This document shows, one piece after another, positions 40,086 through 48,825 of a stretch of DNA of 48,956 bases. The notes beneath the pieces were generated by a model. The model was not told where the DNA came from and did no database searches. It was given only the letters and a program-made list of their open reading frames with translations. The DNA comes from Deltaproteobacteria bacterium UBA6106 (lineage in GTDB: Bacteria > Desulfobacterota > Syntrophorhabdia > Syntrophorhabdales > Syntrophorhabdaceae), in the NCBI GenBank assembly GCA_002428485.1, contig DIWM01000026.1, forward strand, positions 1 through 48,956, written 5' to 3'. Within the stretch, counting starts at the first letter, position 1. Each line of letters begins with the position of its first letter. The translations under genes were made by a program, and so were the position numbers.

Positions 40086-40526
40086 CTAATACCACTTTAT
40101 TCTCCCACAGACTATCAGCAAGGCGTTGGCGAATATCCCTGCGATCACATCGTCCGCCACTATGCCGTATCCCCTTCGCAATCCTTCCGCCTGCCTGATG
40201 GGAAATGGCTTCAAAATGTCAAAGCCCCGGAAAAAGACAAAGCCGATGGCAACGTTAACAAGGGTAACGCTATGCCCCGCCATGGCAACACACATCCCGG
40301 CCAGTTCATCGATCACTATATATCCGGGGTCTTTGTCTTCAAACCTCATAAGGTTGACACAAAAGACAGAGAATACAACAAGAAGAACGACAAAAGGAAG
40401 ATTATTAAAAGGCAGCGGGAACAGATATATCAAAATACAACCGAGCATTGAGGCATATGTGCCAGGGGCAAAGGGCATATACCCTATAAAGCCGCAGGTT
40501 ACGATGAAGCGCAGGATCGCTTGCAT
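40086..40526 (-). CDS. pgpA: Phosphatidylglycerophosphatase A
   Basis: Membrane phosphatase (146 residues) that converts phosphatidylglycerophosphate to phosphatidylglycerol. FIGYMPFAPGTYASMLGC and DPGYIVIDELAGMCVA, RGFDILKPFPI and DDVIAGIFANALL are the conserved blocks, between three or four hydrophobic helices. It lies 12 nt after hisI and precedes pncC, in the same direction. Confidence 0.9.
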   Translation of the reverse strand: MQAILRFIVTCGFIGYMPFAPGTYASMLGCILIYLFPLPFNNLPFVVLLVVFSVFCVNLMRFEDKDPGYIVIDELAGMCVAMAGHSVTLVNVAIGFVFFRGFDILKPFPIRQAEGLRRGYGIVADDVIAGIFANALLIVCGRIKWY

Positions 40527-40538
40527 TGTATCACTTCT

Positions 40539-40913
40539 TTATTTACCGCCGCCATATACCTTCTTTTCATCGAATATCTTTTTACCCACAATCTTCCAGC
40601 CGCCCTCCCAGATCCTGTAAAAACAGCTCCAGAAACCCGTGTGGCACGCCGCCACCTTCTGGTCGACCGTGATAAGGATCGTGTCGTTGTCGCAGTCGAG
40701 GTAGATGCCATGGACCTCCTGTGTATGCCCTGAAGTCTCCCCTTTCAGCCATATCTTCTTTCTTGACCGCGAATAGTAATGCGCTGTTTTTGTTTTTAAT
40801 GTAAGTTCCAGCGCCTCGTTATTCATGTACGCCACCATAAGGACGTCCTTTGTCTTGAGATCCTGCACCACAACGGGCACAAGCCCTTTTTCATCCCATT
40901 TGATATCTTCCAT
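40539..40913 (-). CDS. hisI: Phosphoribosyl-AMP cyclohydrolase
   Basis: Histidine biosynthesis step 3, opening the adenine ring of PR-AMP. The 124-residue protein has the metal-binding block DLDCDNDTILITVDQ-like with IYLDCDNDTILI, and QKVAACHTGFWSCFYR with the Zn-binding Cys/His. It is the single-domain form: no HisE (PR-ATP pyrophosphatase) domain follows, so hisE must be elsewhere. It is 25 nt after hisF and 12 nt before pgpA. Confidence 0.95.
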   Translation of the reverse strand: MEDIKWDEKGLVPVVVQDLKTKDVLMVAYMNNEALELTLKTKTAHYYSRSRKKIWLKGETSGHTQEVHGIYLDCDNDTILITVDQKVAACHTGFWSCFYRIWEGGWKIVGKKIFDEKKVYGGGK

Positions 40914-40938
40914 TTCCTCGCCTCAATCTTTATATATT

Positions 40939-41694
40939 TCAGAGTCTGACGTTGACGCCTTTTTGCCTTAAATACTTCTTTGCGTCGATGACGGTAAATT
41001 CCCTGTAATGGAATATCGATGCAGCGAGCACGGCGTCTGCATTTGCATTAACAAATCCCTCATAGAGGTGCTCCAGGGTCCCCACGCCACCCGATGCTAT
41101 AACGGGGATATTGACCGCCTCCGATATGGCTCTCGTGAGTTCAATATCAAAACCCAGTTTTGTTCCGTCCCTGTCCATACTCGTCAATAGTATCTCTCCT
41201 GCTCCAAGCCTCTCCACTTCTCCGGCCCACTTGATGGCGTCGACGCCTGTCGGTTTCCTCCCGCCATAGGTGTAGACTTCGAAACCTCCCTCCCTTCGTT
41301 TTGCATCGATGGCTACGCAGATGCACTGGCTCCCGAAGATCTCGCTCGACCCCTGTATGAATTCAGGAGTCTCCACCGCTGTCGTGTTGATCGTCACCTT
41401 ATCGGCCCCAGCAAGAAGTATATCCCTGATATCCTGCAGATTGCGTATGCCGCCGCCGACTGTAAGGGGCATAAAGACCTCGTTGGCAACCCTTTCAACA
41501 ACATCCAGGATCGTCCTTCTCTTTTCTTGAGAAGCTGTTATGTCGAGAAAGCAGAGCTCGTCAGCCGTCTGCTCCTCATATGCCTTGGCATTTTCAACAG
41601 GGTCGCCGGCATCCCGCAATTCCAGGAAATTCGTGCCCTTCACGACCCTCCCCTCCATTACATCGAGGCAGGGGATGATCCTTTTAGTCAGCAT
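40939..41694 (-). CDS. hisF: Imidazole glycerol phosphate synthase subunit HisF
   Basis: Cyclase half of the HisF-HisH enzyme (251 residues, TIM barrel). RIIPCLDVMEGRVVKGTNF holds the first catalytic Asp; CVAIDAKRREGGFEVYTYGG and LLTSMDRDGTKLGFDIEL the others; SGGVGTLEHLYEGF is a phosphate loop. It overlaps hisA by 11 nt. The glutaminase partner HisH is not in the window, although hisH usually lies next to hisA, so the locus is partial. Confidence 0.96.
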   Translation of the reverse strand: MLTKRIIPCLDVMEGRVVKGTNFLELRDAGDPVENAKAYEEQTADELCFLDITASQEKRRTILDVVERVANEVFMPLTVGGGIRNLQDIRDILLAGADKVTINTTAVETPEFIQGSSEIFGSQCICVAIDAKRREGGFEVYTYGGRKPTGVDAIKWAGEVERLGAGEILLTSMDRDGTKLGFDIELTRAISEAVNIPVIASGGVGTLEHLYEGFVNANADAVLAASIFHYREFTVIDAKKYLRQKGVNVRL

Positions 41695-42391
41695 ACCTGA
41701 TAGCCTCTCCGACCTCTATCTTCCCTTCGTAGATCGCCTTCCCGAGGATCGTTGCCCAGACGTTGAGATCCTTTAACCGTTTAACATCGTCGATGTCCGA
41801 GACTCCTCCGCTTGCGATGAGGGGTAGCCGCGTCATTGCCAGCAGCCGCTTCATGCCGTCATAGTCGGGCCCGGTGAGCATGCCGTCCCTTTCTATGCTC
41901 GTACACAAGATGGCCAGGACGCCTATGCGTTCCGCTGCCCTGAGGATGTCTTTGATATCCCTGTCGAGGGCAGTCTTCCAGCCACGCACCATGGGGCGCC
42001 CCTCATAGAGGTCAAGCCCGAGGATAACGTTCCTGAAAATGGTGAGGCCCTCAAAAAAATCAGGATCCTCAAGTGCCCTGGTACCCACAATGATGCCGTC
42101 CATATGCGATTCGTCGTAATACGCTATATCCCCTGTGTCCCTGATCCCGCCTCCTACCTCCATATAGCCTTCAACCCTGGATCTAATGTTTCGCATGATC
42201 TCGTGGTGGACACGCTTACCCGTTCTCGCCCCGTCAAGATCGATGACATGAAAGTCCCTGGCGCCGCTTCGCATCATTTCTGTAATCTTTGCAACCGGGT
42301 CTTCGCTGTATACCGTAACTTTTGAAAAATCCCCTTTCTGCAAGCGGACACACTTGCCGTCCATAAGATCCATTGCAAAAAGAGCCTTCAT
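41684..42391 (-). CDS. hisA: ProFAR isomerase HisA
   Basis: TIM-barrel isomerase (235 residues) for step 4 of histidine biosynthesis. The N-terminus AMDLMDGKCVRLQKGDF has the catalytic Asp, VGGGIRDTGDI is a phosphate loop, and LCTSIERDGMLTGPDYDGM and ASGGVSDIDDV follow. It is a little short of the usual 240-250. The start overlaps the end of an unknown CxxC gene by 4 nt (ATGA). Confidence 0.94.
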   Translation of the reverse strand: MKALFAMDLMDGKCVRLQKGDFSKVTVYSEDPVAKITEMMRSGARDFHVIDLDGARTGKRVHHEIMRNIRSRVEGYMEVGGGIRDTGDIAYYDESHMDGIIVGTRALEDPDFFEGLTIFRNVILGLDLYEGRPMVRGWKTALDRDIKDILRAAERIGVLAILCTSIERDGMLTGPDYDGMKRLLAMTRLPLIASGGVSDIDDVKRLKDLNVWATILGKAIYEGKIEVGEAIRYAD

Positions 42392-42945
42392 TCCATCACC
42401 TCCAGGAGATAGTCGAGCCCGGCACGGATGCCTTCTTCCGCAAGCTGATCAGCGGTTACCCACTTTCCTCCCCGCTTAAAAAATTTTCCTATGTTTAAGA
42501 CGTTCTCGCTCAGCGCCTGCTGGTCCTCATCAAAAACAAACACACGGCCAACAACGTTGCCTTCCATCAGGTGCATGTGAAGCCCAATCCCGGCGGGTTT
42601 TTCCACCGCAAAATTACCACCCCTTCTCTCTTCGAACCTGTAAACAAGGATATTGATAAACGGCGACGAGCCTTTACTTTCTTTTAATCCGATACCCCGC
42701 TCGACGAGGTAATCCTGTACCCTCTTTTTTATGATCGTTTCGGCGTCTTTATGAATGTGACCGGTCTTTATCTGCCTCCGGCAATACTGACACGTTGCAA
42801 ACTTTTCGCTCCCGTCAAACCTTTCCACCTCTACCCATATATCGCCCAGGGAAAACAACTCGCCCGGAGATGAAAAGACCAGCATAATCAAAACAGAGAG
42901 AATATGGAATAACCTTACAGAAGGAAGGGTTTTTTCTGAAGACAT
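42388..42945 (-). CDS. Exported or membrane-anchored CxxC protein of unknown function
   Basis: I do not recognise this 185-residue protein. It has one hydrophobic N-terminal segment (about 12-32) that could be a signal peptide or anchor, then a CQYC motif (52-55) followed by His 63 and His 65, which may bind a metal, and a mixed alpha/beta region with INILVYRFEERRGGNF and GIGLHMHLMEGNVVGRVFVF. It resembles no lipoprotein (no lipobox). The stop overlaps the hisA start, so it is co-translated with a histidine gene, but nothing suggests an enzymatic role in that pathway. A -10-like TAGAAT sits five bases before the ATG and no Shine-Dalgarno is seen. Confidence 0.75.
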   Translation of the reverse strand: MSSEKTLPSVRLFHILSVLIMLVFSSPGELFSLGDIWVEVERFDGSEKFATCQYCRRQIKTGHIHKDAETIIKKRVQDYLVERGIGLKESKGSSPFINILVYRFEERRGGNFAVEKPAGIGLHMHLMEGNVVGRVFVFDEDQQALSENVLNIGKFFKRGGKWVTADQLAEEGIRAGLDYLLEVME

Positions 42946-42950
42946 ATATA

Positions 42951-42956
42951 ATTCTA
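42951..42956 (-). promoter_or_regulatory. -10 element just before the CxxC gene
   Basis: TAGAAT read on the minus strand (42956-42951), five bases before ATG 42945, so the transcript would start within or at the ATG. The -35 region (TTTATT, 42979-42974) is poor, so this is a weak prediction. Confidence 0.4.
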
Positions 42957-43015
42957 TAAGAAAAGACGTGGAAAATAAAGGATAAAAGGAAGGCGGGAGA
43001 CGGGAAGGTTGCGGA

Positions 43016-43705
43016 CTATACCATAAGGTATTTCTTTTTCACTTCCTCGTTCGCTTCGAGTTCGGCGACGGTCCCTTCAAATCGTATACTCCCGTTATCG
43101 ATAATATATGCCCTGCTGATCATCTTTAAGGCGGAACGGACGTTCTGCTCCGAAAGGAGTATGCTGATGCCGGCATCCCTCAGCTTAAGGATCTGCTCTT
43201 CAAGGTCACGGACGATCAACGGGGCCAGGCCTTCTGTCGGCTCATCAAGCAAGAGAAGTTCGGGACCGCCCATGAGCGCCCTTGCGATGGTAAGCATCTG
43301 CTGTTCACCGCCGCTTAAGTTGCCGGCCCTTCTCGTTTTTATTTCGCTGAGCGCCGGGAACAGATCATACACCCTGTCTTTGTTCCAGTCAGCCCCTCTG
43401 TTGTGGACGATGTCGAGGTTATCGTCGACACTGAGATCGGCAAAGACCCTTCTGTCATCAGGCACATAACCGATACCCCTCCTGAAAAGCAGATAGGGTT
43501 TCCGTCCCGTTATGTCCTCTCCGTTAAACGCTACGGAGCCTTCTTTGGGCGGGGTCAAACCCATAATGCTCCTCATCGTTGTGCTCTTCCCCGCACCGTT
43601 TCTCCCGAGAAGGCCCACTACCTCTCCCCTGGACACCGTGAGCGACACATCGAAGAGGATGTGGCTTAAACCATAGTAGGCATGTATTCCTTTTACATCA
43701 AGCAT
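43016..43705 (-). CDS. livF: Branched-chain amino acid-type ABC ATPase LivF
   Basis: One of two ATPases of a LIV-type importer (229 residues). Walker A GLLGRNGAGKSTTM, signature NLSGGEQQMLTIARAL, Walker B LLLLDEPTEGLAPLIV and switch His-substitute region LLSEQNVRSAL (LivF family typically has SEQN) are present. It overlaps livG by 13 nt and ends the operon; a 70-nt gap follows before the CxxC gene. Confidence 0.95.
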   Translation of the reverse strand: MLDVKGIHAYYGLSHILFDVSLTVSRGEVVGLLGRNGAGKSTTMRSIMGLTPPKEGSVAFNGEDITGRKPYLLFRRGIGYVPDDRRVFADLSVDDNLDIVHNRGADWNKDRVYDLFPALSEIKTRRAGNLSGGEQQMLTIARALMGGPELLLLDEPTEGLAPLIVRDLEEQILKLRDAGISILLSEQNVRSALKMISRAYIIDNGSIRFEGTVAELEANEEVKKKYLMV

Positions 43706-44442
43706 ACGTCGCTCCCGCCGAGATATGCATCCTGCACCGCTTCATTGCACCTCACCTCATCGCAGGAACCCTGGACAACCGTTGCCCCCCTTACCATCAC
43801 CATGATCCTGTCCGCAATCCCGAAAACGATTTCCATGTCATGTTCACAGAATAAGATCGTCAGGCCGAGCTTTTCAGAAAGGCTCTTGACAAGCTCGATG
43901 CAGCGGGCTGTTTCTTCAGGCGCCATGCCGGCTGTCGGTTCATCGAGGATAAGAAACTCAGGGTTGCCCCCCAGGGCCATGGCTATCTCAAGGACCTTCC
44001 TGTCCCCATGTGAAAGCAAGGCGGTTGTCCTGTCCTTTTTCCCGACAAGGCCGACGTTCTCCAGTATCTGGTTTGTCTCATCGATGGCCAGCTTTGAAGA
44101 TGGGGTAAAGAGGTTCCATGTCCTTTTCTCCCGCGAGAGAATTGATATCTGGACATTTTCGAAGACTGTAAGCCGGGGGAATATATTGACTATCTGAAAA
44201 GAGCGGGAAATACGCTTCCTGCAGACTTCGTAAGGGGGAAGCCCTGTTATGTTCTCGCCTTTGAAGTGCACTGTTCCGCTATCCGGCCTGAGTATACCGG
44301 TAATGAGGTTGAAAAGTGTCGTTTTGCCTGCCCCGTTCGGGCCGATAACGGCAACGATCTCGCCTTTCTGAACATCAAGGTTCGCATTGTTGACGGCCTT
44401 GAAACCGTCGAAGGACTTTGATAAAGATTTTACCTCTAACAC
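43693..44442 (-). CDS. livG: Branched-chain amino acid-type ABC ATPase LivG
   Basis: Second ATPase of the importer (249 residues): Walker A GPNGAGKTTLFNLITG, the LivG signature ALLSHGDRKVLEIAMAL (LSHG in place of LSGG), Walker B FLILDEPTAGMAPEE and FCEHDMEIVFGIADRI with the switch His. It is three bases after livM and overlaps livF. Confidence 0.95.
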   Translation of the reverse strand: MLEVKSLSKSFDGFKAVNNANLDVQKGEIVAVIGPNGAGKTTLFNLITGILRPDSGTVHFKGENITGLPPYEVCRKRISRSFQIVNIFPRLTVFENVQISILSREKRTWNLFTPSSKLAIDETNQILENVGLVGKKDRTTALLSHGDRKVLEIAMALGGNPEFLILDEPTAGMAPEETARCIELVKSLSEKLGLTILFCEHDMEIVFGIADRIMVMVRGATVVQGSCDEVRCNEAVQDAYLGGSDVCLM

Positions 44443-44445
44443 CAG

Positions 44446-45402
44446 CTACTCCTTTATGACCGGCTCTATGATACCCTTTTTCACTTTTTCCTCTATATAC
44501 CCAAGCACGCCGTTGGGAAGGAAAAAGATCACGAGCATCATCAATGCCCCGAGAACAAGCGCCCAATATGTTGTATATGTGCTGATAAAAGTCCTTAGAG
44601 CGATAATGATCGCGGCCCCGAGCATCGGCCCCAGGAAGGTAAACCACCCGCCGAGGAGGCACATAATAAGCACCTCAAGGGAGAGCGTCCAGAAGAGCAT
44701 ATCCGGGAAAGCGGTATTGTCCACCACGACAAAAAGTGAGCCCGCAACACCGGCAAAGAATCCCGCGATTATCAAGGCCAGGAGTTGGTGACGCCTGACA
44801 TTTATCCCTATCATCTCGCTCCGTACCGGGTTATCGCGTATCCCCTGCAAAACGCTCCCGAATGGAGATTTTATTATTTTATACATCACAAACAGACAGA
44901 TCGCGGTGACGATAAGCGTAAAGTAGTAGGCACTGTTCGGAGAGGAAATGATATCAGGTAATTCAACGCCATGGATGCCGTCGTCCCCTCCGGTAAAAGA
45001 GTACCACCGGTACACGATGATCCATACGAGGGACCCGAGGGAGATCTGGAGCATGCCGAAATAGAGTTTTGAAAGCCGGATACAGATCAAACCCATGATG
45101 AGGCTGAGAAATCCCGACATTAATGGCCCCACAATAAAACTCAGCCAGGGGGACAGGCCGCTTCTTGTAAGCACCAGCGCTGTTGCATATGCGCCGACCC
45201 CATAGAACACGGCGTGGTGAAACTGGAAGATTCCTCCGTATCCAAGGACGAGATTGAGGCTTGTTGCCAGCAGGCCGGTCAATAAGATAACGGACACAAG
45301 GTAAATGTAAAATCTCGGTAGAATAAGAGGCAGAAGGAAGAGGATAACAAGACAAGCATACACCCACAATTGAGCCTTGCCTCTTGTTGTACTTTGAACC
45401 AT
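44446..45402 (-). CDS. livM: LIV-type ABC permease LivM
   Basis: Membrane permease (318 residues, about eight to ten helices) of the importer. NLVLGYGGIFQFHHAVFYGVGAYA and GMIGINVRRHQLLALIIAGFFAGVAGS-type segments (positions about 50-75 and 190-220) are typical of LivM. It lies 13 nt after livH. The ATG at 45402 has a GGAG-like sequence (caggagctg) upstream. Confidence 0.92.
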   Translation of the reverse strand: MVQSTTRGKAQLWVYACLVILFLLPLILPRFYIYLVSVILLTGLLATSLNLVLGYGGIFQFHHAVFYGVGAYATALVLTRSGLSPWLSFIVGPLMSGFLSLIMGLICIRLSKLYFGMLQISLGSLVWIIVYRWYSFTGGDDGIHGVELPDIISSPNSAYYFTLIVTAICLFVMYKIIKSPFGSVLQGIRDNPVRSEMIGINVRRHQLLALIIAGFFAGVAGSLFVVVDNTAFPDMLFWTLSLEVLIMCLLGGWFTFLGPMLGAAIIIALRTFISTYTTYWALVLGALMMLVIFFLPNGVLGYIEEKVKKGIIEPVIKE

Positions 45403-45415
45403 TGTCAGCTCCTGC

Positions 45416-46315
45416 TTACCACGTGGATTTGAGAAGCCCCGTAGGCCTGAACAATAACACCACTATCACAGCAGCATAGGGAAAGATGATCCCAAACTGC
45501 GACCACACTAAAATGCCCAGAGACTGCGCCAGACCGAAGATAAGCGCTCCGAGAAGGGCGCCCCATATATTGCCTAATCCACCCATGATCACGATGAGAA
45601 ATGCCTCCATAATGAGTGTGTGGTCCATCCCCAGGGTCACACTTACCGTGGGCGCCACAAGGACGCCGCCCAGTCCTGCCAGAAGGCATCCGATAACAAA
45701 AACGATCGCGAAGACCCAGCTTACGTTGATCCCGACGGCGCCCACCATCTCCCTGTCAACTGCCGCCGCCCGTGCGATCTTTCCGATCCTGGTTTTATTG
45801 ACAAAAAGCCACAAGGCTATCGCCACTATAGGGCCGACGACAAGGAGGAACAGGTTGTATAACGGGAAAGGCAATCCCCCGAAGAGGTTGACAAAACCCT
45901 GAAACATCTGGGGCACGGGCACAGATTTGTACTCCGTACCCCATACGATCTTAACAAGGTCGCCGAAGACAAGAGAAAATGCAAAGGTAAGCAAAAGGAG
46001 CATAAGATGCTCCCGCTCATAGAGATACTGAAAGAGCCCCCGCTCGGCAATGAGGCTTACGATTGCCACCCCAATGGGAGCGCCTATCAGGGCCATCCAG
46101 AACCCGAGGTCGCCGCCTCCGAAGAGCACTGAGAGCGAATAGGCCATAAAGGCGCCTATCATGTAAAGGGATCCGTGTGCAACGTTGGGTATCCTGAGCA
46201 CGCCAAGGATAAGGCTCAAGCCGGAAGATACAATGAAAAGGATCGTTGTCCTGCTCAAACCGACCAGGATCTGGCTTAAAACCCTTGGTGGAATTATCGC
46301 ATATATAAAATCCAT
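45416..46315 (-). CDS. livH: LIV-type ABC permease LivH
   Basis: Partner permease (299 residues) with about eight hydrophobic helices. The N-terminus GLSRTTILFIVSSGLSLILG and the following GVLRIPNVAHGSLYMIGAFM are characteristic of LivH, as is AVDREMVGAVGINVSWVF. It sits 27 nt after livK. The SD before ATG 46315 is weak (ggactcc). Confidence 0.92.
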   Translation of the reverse strand: MDFIYAIIPPRVLSQILVGLSRTTILFIVSSGLSLILGVLRIPNVAHGSLYMIGAFMAYSLSVLFGGGDLGFWMALIGAPIGVAIVSLIAERGLFQYLYEREHLMLLLLTFAFSLVFGDLVKIVWGTEYKSVPVPQMFQGFVNLFGGLPFPLYNLFLLVVGPIVAIALWLFVNKTRIGKIARAAAVDREMVGAVGINVSWVFAIVFVIGCLLAGLGGVLVAPTVSVTLGMDHTLIMEAFLIVIMGGLGNIWGALLGALIFGLAQSLGILVWSQFGIIFPYAAVIVVLLFRPTGLLKSTW

Positions 46316-46342
46316 GGAGTCCAGTCTTACCCGAAATCTTTA

Positions 46343-47566
46343 TTATTTATATTTACGCATCTTTCTGATCTCATCACAGGTAGGCATATAATCCTTCCCC
46401 GTGATCGTCTCAATATCACCTGCTACAAGAAAATCCGGGTATTTCGGATCCTTCTTTGTCTTGCCGAAGTACATGGGCAGCACCAACTGGTGGTCACATG
46501 TGCGGATCTCAAGCTTTCCGACAGGGCTGTCCAGCGCCATGCCTTCAAGGGCGGTGACCATCTTCTCTTTGTCTATTGCCCCTGCCTTTTCATAGGCCTT
46601 TGCGATATACTGGGCCGTCATATATCCCGATAGTGCACCGATCCTTGGTTCTCTCTTATAGGCCTTTTTGAATTCTTCCACAAAGGCCTTGTTCGCCGGT
46701 GTTTCCGGATAATAGAAGAAATAATTCGCCGTCCCAAACACGCCTTCCGGCGCATTCTGGCCCTGCGGCTTCAGAACAGAAAGCTCAATAGCGGTATGCT
46801 GATAGAATGGTATCTTCTGGCTCAAGCCCGTTGCCTTTGCTGCCTTCTGGAAGTTGACCATTCCGGAGCCGCCCGTTGCGACAATGATAAAGTCAGGCTT
46901 TGCCGCAAGGATCTGCGTAATGTACGGGGTAAAATCTGCCTCTCCGACCTTCCACCATGACTGTCCGATAAGGACAGCCTTGGAGTTAATTTTCTGTATA
47001 TTCTCCCAGACGTTGTTCGCAATGGAATGACCGTATTCGTAATCATCGCCTGCGATCCAGTATTTTGTATAAGGTTTCTTGCCGAGGGCATAACCGGCGG
47101 CCCTGCCTGCCATCATGGCATTTTCGTTCATATTGAAGACATAACGGTGTCCTTTATCCACAACGATCTTTTCGCTCTTTGAAAAGGTGACGAAAAAGGG
47201 GATCTTCTCCTTCTTCGCAAAATCAGATACGGCAAGAGCGGTTGCGCTGTTAATGGTCCCCATGAGGATATCGACCTTTTCTTTTAAGACAAGCTCCTTT
47301 GCCATTGCCAACCCGATATCGGGCTTAAATTTCTCATCCCTCGTTGTGAACTCGATTTTTCTGCCGAGGACTCCGCCCTTTGCGTTGATCTTTTTCACAG
47401 CCATCTCAAACCCGTCACGGACATCGATCGTAAAGGTGCTTGCGGGCCCCGTATAGGTGTCAACGATGCCGACCTTGATCGTCTTTTGCGCGTAGGATGA
47501 CGGTATAAAAAGAAAAAGACTGAAAATGGTAACGAAAACGAATGAAAACAACATAACTTTTCTCAT
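46343..47566 (-). CDS. livK: ABC substrate-binding protein, LivK family
   Basis: Periplasmic receptor of the importer (407 residues): signal peptide of about 27 residues ending SSYAQ, then the type I binding fold (KVGIVDTYTGPASTFTID, NAKGGVLGRKIEFTTRDEKF, and MGTINSATALAVSDFAKKEK). The frame opens at 47602, but ATG 47566 is preferred: AGGAGGGG precedes it and the signal peptide starts there. Members of this family bind branched-chain amino acids, but in aromatic-degrading anaerobes many bind aromatic or other organic acids; the ligand here is unknown. A clean promoter lies upstream. Confidence 0.92.
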   Translation of the reverse strand: MRKVMLFSFVFVTIFSLFLFIPSSYAQKTIKVGIVDTYTGPASTFTIDVRDGFEMAVKKINAKGGVLGRKIEFTTRDEKFKPDIGLAMAKELVLKEKVDILMGTINSATALAVSDFAKKEKIPFFVTFSKSEKIVVDKGHRYVFNMNENAMMAGRAAGYALGKKPYTKYWIAGDDYEYGHSIANNVWENIQKINSKAVLIGQSWWKVGEADFTPYITQILAAKPDFIIVATGGSGMVNFQKAAKATGLSQKIPFYQHTAIELSVLKPQGQNAPEGVFGTANYFFYYPETPANKAFVEEFKKAYKREPRIGALSGYMTAQYIAKAYEKAGAIDKEKMVTALEGMALDSPVGKLEIRTCDHQLVLPMYFGKTKKDPKYPDFLVAGDIETITGKDYMPTCDEIRKMRKYK

Positions 47567-47603
47567 GACTTCACCCCTCCTGATTTTTTTGGAATCAAAC
47601 AAA

Positions 47604-47632
47604 CTATTAAAACATTAGCACCTTTTTGTCAA
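47604..47632 (-). promoter_or_regulatory. livK promoter
   Basis: On the minus strand TTGACA (47632-47627), 17-nt spacer, TAATAG (47609-47604); predicted +1 near 47597, leader about 30 nt to ATG 47566. It drives the whole livKHMGF run. Confidence 0.65.
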
Positions 47633-47738
47633 CATTAAACCTCTCAGGTCGTTTTCCCGTCCATCGTGCTCTTTTAAAAAACTTTTTTATTTTTAGCATA
47701 CTGCAAAGTCAATCAATTTTTCAAAGGATTTTTTTTGT

Positions 47739-47767
47739 TTGACATGACGTTGCTTTTATATGACAAT
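47739..47767 (+). promoter_or_regulatory. Possible promoter of the second dctP
   Basis: TTGACA (47739-47744), 17-nt spacer, GACAAT (47762-47767, four of six matches). Predicted +1 near 47774, leader about 35 nt with GGGGGA before ATG 47809. It diverges from livK; the intervening AT-rich 80 nt show no clear operator. Confidence 0.5.
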
Positions 47768-47808
47768 CTGTGGAAACTACTACAATATAATAAATAAGGG
47801 GGAACAGT

Positions 47809-48816
47809 ATGAAACGAATTGTTCTGGCAGTATTGATTGGTGTGGCGCTTATCTTTTCCTCATTTGCCGTCTGCGAGGCAAAAACGATTGTTAAGTATGG
47901 TCACGTCGGGCCTCCCATTCATCCGCAGCATCACGGGGCCGTTGCCTTCGCAAAGTATGTAACAGAAAAGACAAAGGGAGAAATTGAGGTCCAGGTATTT
48001 CCTCTCGGCCAGCTCGGCGGTGAGCGCTCCATGACGGAACAGGTCCAGGCGGGGACGCTTCATATGACCGCAGTCACTGCCAGCGTACTGGCTAATTTCG
48101 TGCCTGAGATGGGCATAATAGAGTTGCCCTTTATCTACCCAAACCGCGACGTGGCATACAACGTCCTTGACGACAAAGAGGTAAAGGAAAGGTTTGCGAA
48201 ATTCTGCGACCCCAAGGGGTTCGTCTTTATAGGGTATACAGAGAACGAGTTCAGGGATATGACGAACTCAAAAAGACCTATAAAGAGGCCTGAAGACCTG
48301 AAGGGCCTCAAGATCAGGGTCATCGAGGGGCCTATATTTATTGATACCTTCAAGACGTTCGGGGCGAACCCGACCCCCCTGCCCTTCCCGGAGATTTACA
48401 ACGCACTGCAGCAGAAAGTCATCGACGGACAGGACAATCCCCTCTTCACCTCCATCCTGATGAAATTCACGGAGGTCAACAAATTCGCAACCGTAACGCA
48501 CCATATCCTTACCGAATGCCCCGTCGTTGTGAATAAAAAATTCTGGAACTCCCTCACGCCCGAGCAGCAGAAGATCTTCAGGGAGGCTGCGGCAGTCCAG
48601 GTAAAAACAAACAGGGACGGCAACACCAAAAATCGGGTGGTCGCAATGGAGAAGGCAAAGGCACAGGGTGTGGATGTTTACGTGCTCACCGCTGCAGACA
48701 GGGAGGCCTTTAAAAAGTCGGCACAGCCGGTGCTCGATAAATACAAAGGCTTGTACGGCGCCGAACTGTACGACTTCTACATGAAGAAGATAGACTTTTA
48801 TTCAAAAAAGAAATAA
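47809..48816 (+). CDS. TRAP substrate-binding protein DctP, second copy
   Basis: Periplasmic TRAP receptor (335 residues): signal peptide (1-24, ending VCEA), then KYGHVGPPIHPQHHGAVAFA, the conserved FIGYTENEFRDMTNSKRPIK, the carboxylate-binding Arg region GLKIRVIEGPIFIDTF and NALQQKVIDGQDNPLF. It is clearly related to the DctP at 20562 but lacks the Lys/Ala/Pro tail. No DctQ or DctM follows before the window ends (140 nt later), so the permeases may lie just outside, or it may share the DctQM at 18802-20555. Confidence 0.92.
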   Translation: MKRIVLAVLIGVALIFSSFAVCEAKTIVKYGHVGPPIHPQHHGAVAFAKYVTEKTKGEIEVQVFPLGQLGGERSMTEQVQAGTLHMTAVTASVLANFVPEMGIIELPFIYPNRDVAYNVLDDKEVKERFAKFCDPKGFVFIGYTENEFRDMTNSKRPIKRPEDLKGLKIRVIEGPIFIDTFKTFGANPTPLPFPEIYNALQQKVIDGQDNPLFTSILMKFTEVNKFATVTHHILTECPVVVNKKFWNSLTPEQQKIFREAAAVQVKTNRDGNTKNRVVAMEKAKAQGVDVYVLTAADREAFKKSAQPVLDKYKGLYGAELYDFYMKKIDFYSKKK

Positions 48817-48825
48817 AGTCGAAAC

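Noticed and set aside
47700..47808. Sigma-54 promoter before the second dctP (tgacatgacgttgctt)
   Set aside because: It lacks the GG of the -24 element at the required 10-nt distance from GC; a sigma-70-type promoter fits better.
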